DNA of 64,000 nucleotides from Halomonas sp. GT (GTDB lineage: Bacteria; Pseudomonadota; Gammaproteobacteria; Pseudomonadales; Halomonadaceae): assembly GCF_002082565.1 (NCBI RefSeq), contig NZ_CP020562.1, positions 3,348,001 to 3,412,000 on the forward strand, read 5' to 3'. Each line of letters starts with the position of its first letter. The stretch's first letter is position 1. A program made the position numbers and the translations under genes. Positions 20,438-29,359 of the stretch are shown in pieces. A model generated the notes under the pieces. The model saw only the letters and a list, made by a program, of their open reading frames with translations. It did not search any database and was not told the origin of the DNA.

Positions 20438-21730
20438 GTGCGTATTTGGACTCTTGCCTGGCCAATCATTCTTTCAAATATAACAGTTCCCTTACTAGGG
20501 CTGGTCGATACCGCTGTGGTCGGACACCTGCCCGATTCTCGCTATCTGGCGGCAGTAACCCTCGGAGCGACGCTGTTTAGTTTCCTCTATTGGGGATTTG
20601 GCTTTCTACGCATGGGCACCACGGGGTTGGTTGCCCAGGCAATCGGACGCGAAGCACATAGTGATGTGCGCAATTTGTTGGGTCAGTCACTTATAATGGC
20701 GATCGTTATAGGCGCGCTATTGATTATCTTTGGGTCGCCACTGATTTCGCTCGGCTTATGGCTATTAGACGGCAGTGAAGCGGCGACACCACTGGCACGA
20801 GAGTATGCCGAAATACGCCTCTGGTCGGCACCGGCGGTGCTGGCGAACTACGCCATCCTCGGCTGGTTTTTGGGCCAACAAAACGCCCGCGTTACGTTGA
20901 TGATTTTAGTGCTGACCAACAGCGTCAATATCGTGCTTGATCTTTGGTTTGTCGTAGGGCTAGGGATGACCAGCGGCGGTGTCGCTCTGGCCAGCGTGAT
21001 TGCCGACTACAGTGCGCTAACCTTGGGTGGCTATTTAGTACTGCGCCAGCTTGGTCACCTGGAAGGCTGCTTTCAACGGCAGCGACTTTTGGTAGTGTCA
21101 GCCTACTCAGCCCTGTTTAATGTTAACGCCAATTTGTTTGTGCGCACCTTAGGGCTGCTGTTCGCCATGGCTTTTTTTACCGCTCAAGGGGCACGCCAGG
21201 GCGACACGGTGTTAGCCGCTAATGCCGTACTATTGCAATTTATTATGCTCACTAGCTACGCACTTGATGGCTTCGCCCACGCAGCGGAATCGCTGGTAGG
21301 CCGCGCGTTTGGGCGGCGTGACTGGCGGGAGTTTGCCGCGACGGTTCGAGCGACAGCACAATTCTCGTTCTGGACAGCCACTGCAGCCACCTTTGCCTTC
21401 GCATTGGGCGGAAATTATTTAGTAGCCATGCTGACAGGGCTGGCAGAGGTTCGTGCCACTGCCGCTAGTTACCTGCCTTGGATGATCGTGATGCCATTGA
21501 TAGCCGTATGGAGCTATTTTTTAGATGGCGTTTTTATCGGCACCACCGCTGTGCGCGAAATGCGCAACAGCATTTTTATCGGTCTAGCGGTTTACCTACC
21601 GACTTGGTGGCTATCTCAATGGCTTGGTAACCATGGCCTGTGGTTAGCCTTTACGCTCTTTATGTTCACACGCTCGGTGGTACTGATTGCCTACTACTAC
21701 CGCTACCGTCAACGCCACTGGCGCCCTTAG
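20438..21730 (+). CDS. MATE-family efflux transporter, DinF-like
   Basis: A 430-aa protein with about 12 membrane helices. The N-terminal segment WPIILSNITVPLLGLVDTAVVGHLPDS... follows the DinF subgroup closely (Leu-Gly-x-Val-Asp-Thr-Ala). It exports cationic or toxic compounds using Na or H gradients. The start is GTG 20438, 12 bp after the ferredoxin stop, with no strong ribosome binding site, so it may depend on coupling. The family N-terminus makes a later start unlikely. Confidence 0.88.
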   Translation: MRIWTLAWPIILSNITVPLLGLVDTAVVGHLPDSRYLAAVTLGATLFSFLYWGFGFLRMGTTGLVAQAIGREAHSDVRNLLGQSLIMAIVIGALLIIFGSPLISLGLWLLDGSEAATPLAREYAEIRLWSAPAVLANYAILGWFLGQQNARVTLMILVLTNSVNIVLDLWFVVGLGMTSGGVALASVIADYSALTLGGYLVLRQLGHLEGCFQRQRLLVVSAYSALFNVNANLFVRTLGLLFAMAFFTAQGARQGDTVLAANAVLLQFIMLTSYALDGFAHAAESLVGRAFGRRDWREFAATVRATAQFSFWTATAATFAFALGGNYLVAMLTGLAEVRATAASYLPWMIVMPLIAVWSYFLDGVFIGTTAVREMRNSIFIGLAVYLPTWWLSQWLGNHGLWLAFTLFMFTRSVVLIAYYYRYRQRHWRP

Positions 21731-21953
21731 GGCTAAAGCCCAAGTGCTGAAATCCACAACGCTAAACTCATAGTGTCCCCCCACCGTTGAAGCCCACCAC
21801 GCTTAGTTGCTGCCAACTGGTCTACCGTAATAGTGATTATCTGTGCCAGCACCTGAGAACGCACTTGAGAACGCACCTAACAATGGATGAAAAATACGGT
21901 TTACCGCCGTATATTAGCCACGCACTTCCTAATAACGAATAAAGAGAGCACTC

Positions 21954-23264
21954 ATGTTAAAACTCATATCAAAACCGGCAGTTAAGCTGGTCGAGCGCTA
22001 CTTGCCAGATCCCTACATCTTTGTTCTGCTGCTAACGTTGATTGCATCTGTCGCTGCGATAGCCGTTGAGCGCCAAACACCACTTGCCGTGCTCCGCATG
22101 TGGGGTGATGGTTTTTGGGGGCTACTCACCTTCTCGATGCAAATGCTGCTGGTACTCGTCACGGGCTTTATGCTGGCAAGCTCACCACCGGTAAAGCGCA
22201 TTCTGCAGAAAATCGCTAGCACTGCGAAAAGTCCTGGTGGCGCGATTATTTTAGTTACGCTCGTGTCGCTCGCGGCCAGCTGGATTAACTGGGGGTTTGG
22301 CCTGGTTGTTGGGGCGCTTTTTGCCAAGGAACTCGCCCGCCTGATACGAGTGGACTATCGGCTTCTCGTTGCCAGCGCTTACTCAGGCTTCGTGGTATGG
22401 CATGGCGGCCTTGCTGGCTCAATTCCGCTGACCATTGCCACTGAAGGCCACTTCTCCGCTGATCAAATCGGCGTTATCGGTACCGGCTCAACGATTTTTG
22501 CCTTCTTTAACCTTGCAATTGTTGTCTGTCTGTTTATCGCCGTACCGCTGGTTAACCGCTTCATGCTGCCGGACGAAAAAGACAGTGTCTATGTGGATCC
22601 CAAGCTGCTAAACGATGAACCCGAACAGCAAGGCCGTATTACCCGCCCAGCCGAAAAGCTCGAAAACAGCATGCCTCTCGCCCTGCTAGTGGGCGTTCCG
22701 GGGCTTCTGTTCCTGCTCGATCACTTTCTACTTCGTAGCGGAGGATTGAACCTTAACGTCGTCAACTTCCTGTTCCTATTCTTGGCCATTGTGCTGCATC
22801 GCACGCCGCGCAACCTGCTCAACAGCTTGAATGAAGCCATTAAAGGCGGCGCAGGAATCGTTATTCAGTTCCCCTTCTACGCGGGCATTATGGCCATTAT
22901 GGTGCAATCGGGATTGGCTCAGAGCATGTCTGAGTGGTTAGTCTCTTTCGCCACCGCTACATCGCTGCCATTCTGGTCCTTCCTGAGTGCTGGCATTGTG
23001 AACCTGTTCGTGCCTTCCGGCGGTGGCCAATGGGCTGTTCAAGCCCCGGTCATGCTACCCGCTGCAGAAGCGCTAGGCGCTGACATTTCCCGTGTGGCCA
23101 TGGCGGTAGCCTGGGGCGATGCCTGGACTAACTTATTGCAGCCCTTCTGGGCGCTGCCGGTGCTGGCTATCGCAGGCCTGAAAGCGAAAGACATCATGGG
23201 TTTCTGCCTCATCCAGCTGTTTGTCACCGGCATTATTATTTCCGTTGGCCTAGTATGGTTTTAG
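21954..23264 (+). CDS. atoE: AtoE-like short-chain fatty acid transporter
   Basis: A 436-aa inner-membrane protein with about 11 hydrophobic segments, matching the AtoE family (TIGR00366). Signatures include LPDPYIFVLLLTLI near the N-terminus, SWINWGFGLVVGALFAKELAR, and FVPSGGGQWAVQAPVMLPAA near the end. AtoE takes up short-chain fatty acids such as acetoacetate or butyrate. No atoDAB CoA-transferase genes lie beside it, so the symbol is by similarity. A 220-bp spacer and AGAG before the ATG suggest its own promoter. A strong terminator follows. Confidence 0.85.
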   Translation: MLKLISKPAVKLVERYLPDPYIFVLLLTLIASVAAIAVERQTPLAVLRMWGDGFWGLLTFSMQMLLVLVTGFMLASSPPVKRILQKIASTAKSPGGAIILVTLVSLAASWINWGFGLVVGALFAKELARLIRVDYRLLVASAYSGFVVWHGGLAGSIPLTIATEGHFSADQIGVIGTGSTIFAFFNLAIVVCLFIAVPLVNRFMLPDEKDSVYVDPKLLNDEPEQQGRITRPAEKLENSMPLALLVGVPGLLFLLDHFLLRSGGLNLNVVNFLFLFLAIVLHRTPRNLLNSLNEAIKGGAGIVIQFPFYAGIMAIMVQSGLAQSMSEWLVSFATATSLPFWSFLSAGIVNLFVPSGGGQWAVQAPVMLPAAEALGADISRVAMAVAWGDAWTNLLQPFWALPVLAIAGLKAKDIMGFCLIQLFVTGIIISVGLVWF

Positions 23265-23308
23265 CATTAACGACGCAATAGCTTTAGAACTCTAGCTACC
23301 TACATAGC

Positions 23309-23333
23309 GCCCGCCCCTTGGGGCGGGCATTTT
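23309..23333 (+). terminator. Intrinsic terminator after atoE
   Basis: GCCCGCCCC/GGGGCGGGC is a perfect 9-bp GC stem with a two-base apex, followed by ATTTTAAT. It separates atoE from the thioesterase gene. Confidence 0.85.
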
Positions 23334-23354
23334 AATCTCTGAAGGTTTTTATTT

Positions 23355-23879
23355 ATGTCAGACACCCAGGTTGAACATAGCGCCCTTCCCGGCCAGCATG
23401 AACTCTCCATGACCGTGTTAATGACGCCCGACATGGCCAATTTCAGTGGCAAAGTACATGGTGGTGCTATCCTTAAAAAACTCGATGAGGTGGCCTACGC
23501 TTGTGCAAGCCGCTATTCAGGCCACTATGTCGTCACACTTTCTGTCGATCAGGTGTTGTTTAAACAGCCGATTCATGTAGGTGAACTGGTGACCTTTCTC
23601 GCCAGCGTCAATCACGTGGGGCGATCTTCTATGGAAATCGGGGTTAAGGTAGTGGCCGAAGATATTCGTGAAAAGCTGATTCGTCACACCAATAGCTGTT
23701 ATCTCACCATGGTGGCGGTAGATTCAGACGGCAAGCCCGCGTTAGTGCCACCGCTAGCATTGGAAACGTCGCTACAGAAACTGAGATTCGAAAAAGCCAC
23801 ATTACGCAAAAAACTGCGTAAGCAAGCAGAGCAAGAAGAGTTGCTAACTCATAAAAACCACCATCAGCAGCACTCTTAA
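23355..23879 (+). CDS. Acyl-CoA thioesterase, hotdog fold
   Basis: A 174-aa hotdog-fold hydrolase of the YciA/BACH type. Motifs are MTPDMANFSGKVHGGAILKKLDEVAY (the active-site Asn and HGG-xx-LxxxD) and the second strand YVVTLSVDQVLFKQPIHVGELVT. It hydrolyses acyl-CoA thioesters to free fatty acids and CoA. A basic, lysine/histidine-rich C-terminal tail (about 25 aa) extends past the core domain. It is followed 33 bp later by the voltage-sensor-like gene. Confidence 0.88.
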   Translation: MSDTQVEHSALPGQHELSMTVLMTPDMANFSGKVHGGAILKKLDEVAYACASRYSGHYVVTLSVDQVLFKQPIHVGELVTFLASVNHVGRSSMEIGVKVVAEDIREKLIRHTNSCYLTMVAVDSDGKPALVPPLALETSLQKLRFEKATLRKKLRKQAEQEELLTHKNHHQQHS

Positions 23880-23912
23880 CGCTAACTTACGCCCTCAGAG
23901 CAAGGAGCCCTC

Positions 23913-24917
23913 ATGCCCGTTAGGGAGCGCTACCCACACCTACCCAAAACCGTTGAGTATGCGCATATCGGCTGGGATTTTTTTATTCTCGCCGCGGTCA
24001 TCATCAACCTTAGCCTATTACTGTTTGACTCGCTGTTTCTGATTGGGCCAATAAACGATACCATTGCCAGCCTTACACCCAGTTTCCACGCATTTTATGA
24101 CTCGGCAGTTCACAGCCGCTTTATTACTATCGATTTGTTTTTTGTCGGTATCTTTATAGCGGATGTACTGCTGGGTTGGGCAGTAGCGATTGCCGAACGG
24201 CGCTACCACCGCTGGTTTTTCTACCCGTTTGTTCACTGGTACGACGTATTGGGCTGCATTCCACTCAGCGGATTCCGCTTATTGCGCGTGCTGCGCGTGG
24301 TATCGCTATTAAACCGGCTGCATCGGCTGCGCTTGATTAATGTGACCAGCTGGGACAGCTACCGCTTTTTTGCCAAGTATTACGACATCCTGCTAGAAGA
24401 GCTTTCCGACCGCATTGCACTGCGCTTACTAGGTAATGTACAAGAGCAAATTGTGGCTAGTGATTCACTAACAGAGCGGGTCATTGATCGCGTTATCCTC
24501 CCTCGCAAAGCCCAGCTAATTCATGAAATTGCTCAGCGATTAGAAACAACGGTGGGGCAAGCCTATCAACAAAACCGTAACGCTATCATGGCGGCGATTG
24601 ATGACTTAGTTAGCCGAACCCTGCGGGAAAGCCCAGAAATTCAAAAACTACACCGCCTACCCATGGGAAACACGGCCTCAAACGCTATGCAGGCGTCACT
24701 TAGCGGGGTTGCCCAGCGGCTAGTGGATGAACTCGCCCAAGGCATTCACTCAACAGAGTTTCGTCAACTAGTTGAGCGTACGGCTGAAACGGGTTTCAAC
24801 AGTTGGCTAACCGTGGATGAAACAAGCGCGCATGTCACCGAACAAGTGCTTTTCGACATTCTTGAAATGCTAAAAGAGCAGGTACGCCACCAAGGATGGA
24901 AAGACCGTTATGAGTAG
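23913..24917 (+). CDS. Voltage-sensor-like membrane protein without a pore domain
   Basis: A 334-aa protein whose first 145 residues read as an S1-S4 voltage-sensor bundle: S1 about 20-43, S2 70-95, S3 100-117 and S4 119-142. S3 has the WYDVLGCIPL motif (W-x-D-xx-xxIP) seen in voltage-gated channels. S4 carries regularly spaced arginines (122, 125, 128, 135, 138, 140) in GFRLLRVLRVVSLLNR. No S5, pore loop or S6 follows; the rest is soluble and predominantly helical. A pore-less sensor joined to a cytoplasmic domain recalls Hv1 or voltage-sensing phosphatases, but I recognise no phosphatase motif. AAGGAG lies 6 nt upstream of the ATG. Function is inferred only by architecture. Confidence 0.75.
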   Translation: MPVRERYPHLPKTVEYAHIGWDFFILAAVIINLSLLLFDSLFLIGPINDTIASLTPSFHAFYDSAVHSRFITIDLFFVGIFIADVLLGWAVAIAERRYHRWFFYPFVHWYDVLGCIPLSGFRLLRVLRVVSLLNRLHRLRLINVTSWDSYRFFAKYYDILLEELSDRIALRLLGNVQEQIVASDSLTERVIDRVILPRKAQLIHEIAQRLETTVGQAYQQNRNAIMAAIDDLVSRTLRESPEIQKLHRLPMGNTASNAMQASLSGVAQRLVDELAQGIHSTEFRQLVERTAETGFNSWLTVDETSAHVTEQVLFDILEMLKEQVRHQGWKDRYE

Positions 24918-24952
24918 TCTGATTACCACTAGTAGGGCTATCAATAGCCCTA

Positions 24953-26347
24953 CTATACGGTAATGGTTGCCAACGGGGGCTGAGCCAGGCACTGCTTAAT
25001 AATATTCAATGCCTGGATTAATGTCTGTCTGTCAGCAGCAGCCCCAATACAAATCCTAATGGCCTGGGGCGCAGGTGTACTTCCCACACAAAAAGGCTCC
25101 GCACTTGAAACTTTAACGCCTTGTAGCTGCAAGCGTTCACACATTTCGATGGCACGACTCCCTTCCGGCAACGTAAGCCAGACATTGCTGCCGTTGTGAC
25201 TTCGACCCAGCGTGTAACCAGAAAGCACCTCTGTCACTATTTGCTGTCGCGCGGCCAGCTCCTCGGTTTGCCACGCAAGCAGTGAAGCTGCCTCGGGCTG
25301 AGCGATCCAATAACAGGCGATATCAACCATCAACGGCGGCACCATCCAACTCTGCGCCCTTAGCCCGGCAGCAAGGCGTTCCAGCAGCTTATTAGGCGTC
25401 CGCAAGACACCAATACGCAGCCCACCTGCTAGCACCTTTGCGGTACTGAAAACAAATAGCGTTCGCTCTGGCGCTAACTGATACAGGGGTGTGCCGCGCT
25501 GCTCAGCAGGCAAATACTGCACACCATCTTCCAGTAGCCAACTGTCATAACGTCTGGCAAGTGCCACCAATTGCTCTCGCCGAGCCTCGCTAAGACAAGC
25601 CCCGGTAGGGTTATTCTGATCAGGTGTCACATAGATTAACCTGGGTGGCTGACGGGCGCACTGAGCCTCCAGCGCATCCATACACATCCCCGAATCATCA
25701 AAGGCAATGCCGACCATTTTTAGGTGGGCTTGCTGGGCAGCGCTAATTGCGCCTGGATAGGTCAAAGCGTCGGTTGCCATCAGTTCACCTGGGCGCAGCA
25801 GCGTACTAAGCACCAGACTAATGCCATGCTGCCCTCCCTGAGTAATCAGCAGCTCATCTGCGTTCAGCGACATACCTAATTGCGCTAGCCATTCTGCCAA
25901 CCTCTCGCGGTGACCTTCGGTTCCCCTCGCATCAAGATAGGAGACTCCTCGCGTTACTGCAGAAGGCGATTCGCTCATTGCCTTTAAAGCAGCACTGAAC
26001 GCCTGCAAACGAAGTGGGTGAGGCGGCGGCAAACTTAAGCTTAAATCGATGACATCACTGTCATCATCCGTCCGCCATGCCATATCAAAAACGGTCCTTG
26101 GCGCAGATTGCTTGACGAAGGTTCCACTGCCTACTCGGGCAGTTACCCAGCCATGGCGCTCTGCCTCTGCATACCCCCGAGTAACGGTGCCTACAGTTAC
26201 TCCCAACGCATCTGCTAAGCGCCGCTGAGGTGGTAAACGTTCGCCTGGGGCCAGTTCACCATCTGAGATAGCGGCGCCAATGGACTGGGCAATCGCGCGA
26301 TAGCGTGGCCCAGAAAAACACTCAAGTGAAGGCACCCAAATTGTCAT
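24953..26347 (-). CDS. MocR-family regulator (GntR-HTH plus aminotransferase fold)
   Basis: A 464-aa transcription factor. The N-terminal winged helix (ERLPPQRRLADALGVTVGTVTRGYAEAERHGWV) is GntR type. The C-terminal domain is a fold-type I aminotransferase with DQNNPTGACLS and the PLP lysine in FSTAKVLAGGLRIG. Such proteins bind PLP or an amino-acid adduct and often control a divergent exporter or PLP-salvage gene. Here it is divergent from a LysE-type exporter. A perfect palindrome (26428-26441) lies between the two starts. Confidence 0.9.
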   Translation of the reverse strand: MTIWVPSLECFSGPRYRAIAQSIGAAISDGELAPGERLPPQRRLADALGVTVGTVTRGYAEAERHGWVTARVGSGTFVKQSAPRTVFDMAWRTDDDSDVIDLSLSLPPPHPLRLQAFSAALKAMSESPSAVTRGVSYLDARGTEGHRERLAEWLAQLGMSLNADELLITQGGQHGISLVLSTLLRPGELMATDALTYPGAISAAQQAHLKMVGIAFDDSGMCMDALEAQCARQPPRLIYVTPDQNNPTGACLSEARREQLVALARRYDSWLLEDGVQYLPAEQRGTPLYQLAPERTLFVFSTAKVLAGGLRIGVLRTPNKLLERLAAGLRAQSWMVPPLMVDIACYWIAQPEAASLLAWQTEELAARQQIVTEVLSGYTLGRSHNGSNVWLTLPEGSRAIEMCERLQLQGVKVSSAEPFCVGSTPAPQAIRICIGAAADRQTLIQALNIIKQCLAQPPLATITV

Positions 26348-26427
26348 GGTGACAATAAAACCTTTGACGTAGATTTACCCGCTATTATGCTTACAAAAGC
26401 GATCAAAAAACAATCTAAACCACAAAA

Positions 26428-26441
26428 TTGTATGGATACAA
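26428..26441. promoter_or_regulatory. Candidate MocR operator overlapping the lysE-type start
   Basis: TTGTAT-GG-ATACAA is a perfect 6-bp inverted repeat separated by 2 bases, ending one base before the ATG of the LysE exporter. GntR-family operators are short inverted repeats of this sort. Binding here would block the ribosome-binding region or transcription start of the exporter. Inferred from symmetry and position. Confidence 0.55.
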
Positions 26442-26442
26442 A

Positions 26443-27048
26443 ATGAACAACGAATGGCTACTGCTTGGCCCGGCTGCGCTTTATATGATGTCGATGACAC
26501 TTACCCCTGGGCCAAACAATATTATGCTGACTGCCTCTGGGGCGAATTTTGGTTTTCGTAGAACCATGCCTCATATGTGGGGCATTTTAGGCGGCTGTTT
26601 TCTGCTGTTTTCCGGTATCGCGCTGGGGCTTGGCGTATTATTTGAACGCTTTCCTATGGTTCAAACGACACTCCGCTGGGTGGGTAGCGCCTATCTATTG
26701 TATTTAGCTTGGAAGATAGCCACTGCACCGCCGCCAAATCTCAAAGGAACTCAACACGGGGTACCGTTAACTTTTTTCCAAGCCGCAATGTTTCAATTCG
26801 CCAACCCCAAAGCATGGGTAATGGGGCTGGCGTTGATGGCGGGATTTCTTCCCGAAAATGGTCAGCCAGTAATCAACGCACTGGTGTTAGCAGGTTTCGC
26901 GGAATTGGTCGCGCTGCCGTGCATTGCCTTATGGGCAGCGTTTGGCAGCGCCATTGGACAATGGATCAAAAGTGATAAAGCATGGCGATTATTTAATATC
27001 ACTATGGGACTGTTAACGGCCGCCTGTGTCGTACTGATTTTACGCTAG
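26443..27048 (+). CDS. LysE-family translocator
   Basis: An amino-acid exporter of the LysE/RhtB family, about six helices. The signature MTLTPGPNNIMLTASGANFGFRRTMPHMWGI is the family N-terminal motif. ATG 26443 (MNNEWLLLGPAAL) gives 201 aa; an upstream in-frame TTG at 26428 lies inside the palindrome and is less likely. Substrate is probably an amino acid or related amine, perhaps the ligand sensed by the divergent MocR regulator. The 3' end overlaps the convergent I78 lipoprotein gene by a few bases. Confidence 0.88.
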   Translation: MNNEWLLLGPAALYMMSMTLTPGPNNIMLTASGANFGFRRTMPHMWGILGGCFLLFSGIALGLGVLFERFPMVQTTLRWVGSAYLLYLAWKIATAPPPNLKGTQHGVPLTFFQAAMFQFANPKAWVMGLALMAGFLPENGQPVINALVLAGFAELVALPCIALWAAFGSAIGQWIKSDKAWRLFNITMGLLTAACVVLILR

Positions 27049-27413
27049 CCACAGCGCAGCGCTTCAATCATGTCATTACTTTCAAGAAGAATATTCAAGC
27101 GATCTTCTCGGTAGTCCATGGTGGCGGCGCTATTCGGCCTAAGTACGCGCACCTGCTTTGCGCCGCTCTCACTTTGTAGCATGGGCACATTGGCTTCATC
27201 AAAAGGAGCGCCAATAGCATACTGGACCGCGTCAGCATCGCATGTGGTGTTCATTTCAGTAGAAGGCTTACCTACAGTAGGTGGCTCTGGGGCAGAGACA
27301 TTATCGGGTGAACCAGCACATGCCACCAATAAGACAGAGACTGGCAATACCGATGCGAGTAATAAAGCTAAGCGGCCCACTTTCTTCTTCGCACAGCGTA
27401 TTGGGTGATTCAT
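27045..27413 (-). CDS. I78-family protease inhibitor lipoprotein
   Basis: A 122-aa exported protein with signal peptide and lipobox LLVAC, so probably membrane-anchored in the periplasm. The mature part has CDADAVQYAIG, the motif SGAKQVRVLRPNSAATMDYREDRLNILL and a final ALRCG, matching the peptidase-inhibitor I78 domain. ATG 27413 is chosen because AGGAAG lies 7 bases upstream; the frame remains open further upstream. It overlaps the 3' end of the LysE gene. Confidence 0.85.
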   Translation of the reverse strand: MNHPIRCAKKKVGRLALLLASVLPVSVLLVACAGSPDNVSAPEPPTVGKPSTEMNTTCDADAVQYAIGAPFDEANVPMLQSESGAKQVRVLRPNSAATMDYREDRLNILLESNDMIEALRCG

Positions 27414-27520
27414 TATGGCGCTTCCTTGTGTTGGTAAATAACTACCCTGAATGCAAAACGGGCTAGACAACTATGCCTAACCCGCTCACTCACGCCAAGA
27501 AGCATTGGAAATAAAGCGTA

Positions 27521-27652
27521 TTAACTTGCTGCGTCTTGAACTGCTTGGCCACCCTCTTGAACGTCTTGTCCTGCACCTGCAATGGTATTGCAGCCCGCTA
27601 GAGCGCCCGCCGTCATCAACAGAATAAAGCTAATACCTAATAGTTTTTTCAT
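27521..27652 (-). CDS. Entericidin-like small lipoprotein, 43 aa
   Basis: A 43-aa lipoprotein starting MKKLLGISFILLMTAGALAGC, with the lipobox LAGC giving a 22-aa mature peptide (NTIAGAGQDVQEGGQAVQDA...). This matches the entericidin A/B family of stress-related envelope lipoproteins. AAGGAG precedes the ATG. No paired entericidin gene is visible beside it. Confidence 0.85.
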   Translation of the reverse strand: MKKLLGISFILLMTAGALAGCNTIAGAGQDVQEGGQAVQDAAS

Positions 27653-27867
27653 CTGTGTTCTCCTTAACAAATCATTCAACATCGGGAAGCTCCGACGGCA
27701 GCCTTGCCGTATGGGAGTGTTTTCAGAGTAACAGATTTTAATAATTTCGCCTGTTTTGGCCTCTCCTTACCAAGCCTCTTGGTAAGTCTTTGGGCAAGTC
27801 CTTGGGTAAGGAGCAAGGTGTATCCGCAGCTGCTATGATGATTTTTATTATGTAAAGGAGTACTTAA

Positions 27868-28287
27868 TTGAAAACGTTCGAACTTGACCCACGCCTAGAA
27901 GCGGATACTTTGCCGCTCGCCGACCTTCCCCTGTGTCGGGCGCTGCTAATGAACGATGCGCGCTACCCTTGGGTAATTTTGGTTCCCAGGATCGGCTCAG
28001 TCAGCGAAGTGTTTGAACTGAACCAGGATGATCAAGCCCAGCTATGGCGTGAGACGATTGCGTTGGGGACGGCGATGAAGGCGACATTTCACGGCGATAA
28101 GCTCAATATTGCCACCTTAGGGAATGTCGTCAACCAGCTACATATTCATTTGGTAGTTCGCTATACAGATGATGCCAGTTGGCCAGCGCCGGTATGGGGA
28201 AATGGCAGCCCAGAGCCTTATGAGCTAGCCCTTCAGGGCAGTCGCCGTGAACAGTTGCTAGCCCAAATTGAAGGATTAAAGCTTTAG
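27868..28287 (+). CDS. HIT-domain protein
   Basis: A 139-aa histidine-triad protein. The triad region reads NQLHIHLVVRYTDDASWPAPVWG, so the first His of the canonical HxHxH is Gln, while the central nucleophilic His is kept. This variant is common in a proteobacterial HIT subgroup. HIT proteins hydrolyse or transfer nucleotides; the substrate is unknown. The start is TTG 27868, supported by AAAGGAG seven bases upstream. It is convergent with the metal exporter gene, 1 bp apart. Confidence 0.85.
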   Translation: MKTFELDPRLEADTLPLADLPLCRALLMNDARYPWVILVPRIGSVSEVFELNQDDQAQLWRETIALGTAMKATFHGDKLNIATLGNVVNQLHIHLVVRYTDDASWPAPVWGNGSPEPYELALQGSRREQLLAQIEGLKL

Positions 28288-28288
28288 C

Positions 28289-29284
28289 TTAATTCCCCAG
28301 CAAAGAGCCTTGCCTTGATGGTGGCTCGTTGAGTAATGGACCACTGGCAGGCTGAGCGGCGCCAGCCAAAGAGAGTGATACACCTAGCGCAATAATGAGA
28401 GCACCGCCTGCAAGCGCCGCCCACCCAGTTGCTTTCTCGACCACTTGTCGGCTGTTTTGTTGCTGCAACCGCTTGGCAGCCCAGCCCCGGGCCACTATGC
28501 TTGCCAGCGCCAGCACAGAAACGGTAATACCGGTACCAAGCGACATGGCAAGCACCGAAGCGACACCAACGTAAAATTGCCCAAGCAAGCTAGCGGCCCC
28601 CAACATGAGCACTGCCCCCGTACACGGACGCATCCCAATCGCACCCACGGTCATCAATGCTGTGCGCCAATCAAGCGCTTGCTGAGGCTCAATATGATGA
28701 GCCCCACCGCAGCAGTGGGAATGATCATGGCTGTGACTGTGACTGTGACTGTGACCAGCATCAATGGCGTGGGCTGAGTAAGCTTGCCGCAATTGTTTTA
28801 TCGCCCGCCAGCATAACCAGCCACCTAATAGTGCCACTAACATAAAGCTGGCTTGCTCCACCCAAACCACGCTGCCCATCGCTTGACGAGTCACCCAGCC
28901 TAGCCCATGTACGAGCACTGCCACTATCGCAATTGCCGTTACTCCCTGTAACAGGGCTGCCGCAAAAGAGAGCCCCAAGGCGCGGCGGGTGGCACCACCG
29001 TGAGACGCTAAATACGTCGCTAATACTGCTTTGCCATGCCCAGGCCCCGCGGCATGAAAAACACCATAAGCAAAGCTTACCCCTAGCAGCGTTAGCCAAG
29101 TGTTGGTAGAAGGCGTGCGAGAGAGTTCGGTAATAGCAAGCGTCAGGGTGCGATGTAAATCTCGCTGCCAAGCCAGCAGTTGAAGACTAACTCCCTGCAA
29201 ATTAGCCTGTACGATGATGACCAACAGCAGCGCCCCGAACACGGTAAGCGCTCCCCACAACAGTTGTTGCCGCGTTAAAGGCAT
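28289..29284 (-). CDS. NicO/RcnA-type nickel/cobalt exporter
   Basis: A 331-aa membrane protein with about six helices, of the NicO family. Signatures are the histidine pair in FHAAGPGHGKAVLATYLASHGG, and GMRPCTGAVLMLG. A cytoplasmic loop is very histidine-rich (GHSHSHSHSHDHSHCCGGAHH-like, coded by a 6-bp repeat around 28729-28757), typical of metal-binding loops. DUF1007 and NicO proteins are commonly paired; the DUF1007 gene lies just upstream. Metal is probably Ni or Co; zinc cannot be excluded. Confidence 0.85.
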   Translation of the reverse strand: MPLTRQQLLWGALTVFGALLLVIIVQANLQGVSLQLLAWQRDLHRTLTLAITELSRTPSTNTWLTLLGVSFAYGVFHAAGPGHGKAVLATYLASHGGATRRALGLSFAAALLQGVTAIAIVAVLVHGLGWVTRQAMGSVVWVEQASFMLVALLGGWLCWRAIKQLRQAYSAHAIDAGHSHSHSHSHDHSHCCGGAHHIEPQQALDWRTALMTVGAIGMRPCTGAVLMLGAASLLGQFYVGVASVLAMSLGTGITVSVLALASIVARGWAAKRLQQQNSRQVVEKATGWAALAGGALIIALGVSLSLAGAAQPASGPLLNEPPSRQGSLLGN

Positions 29285-29359
29285 TACCCCTCCACCGAAA
29301 AGTTATAAAGTAACACTGCTGTAAAGTAACACTTTATACACGACCTTCCAGGTTTTCCG

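Noticed and set aside
28729..28757. 6-bp tandem repeat considered as a mobile or regulatory repeat
   Set aside because: It simply encodes the His-Ser-rich metal-binding loop of the NicO exporter.
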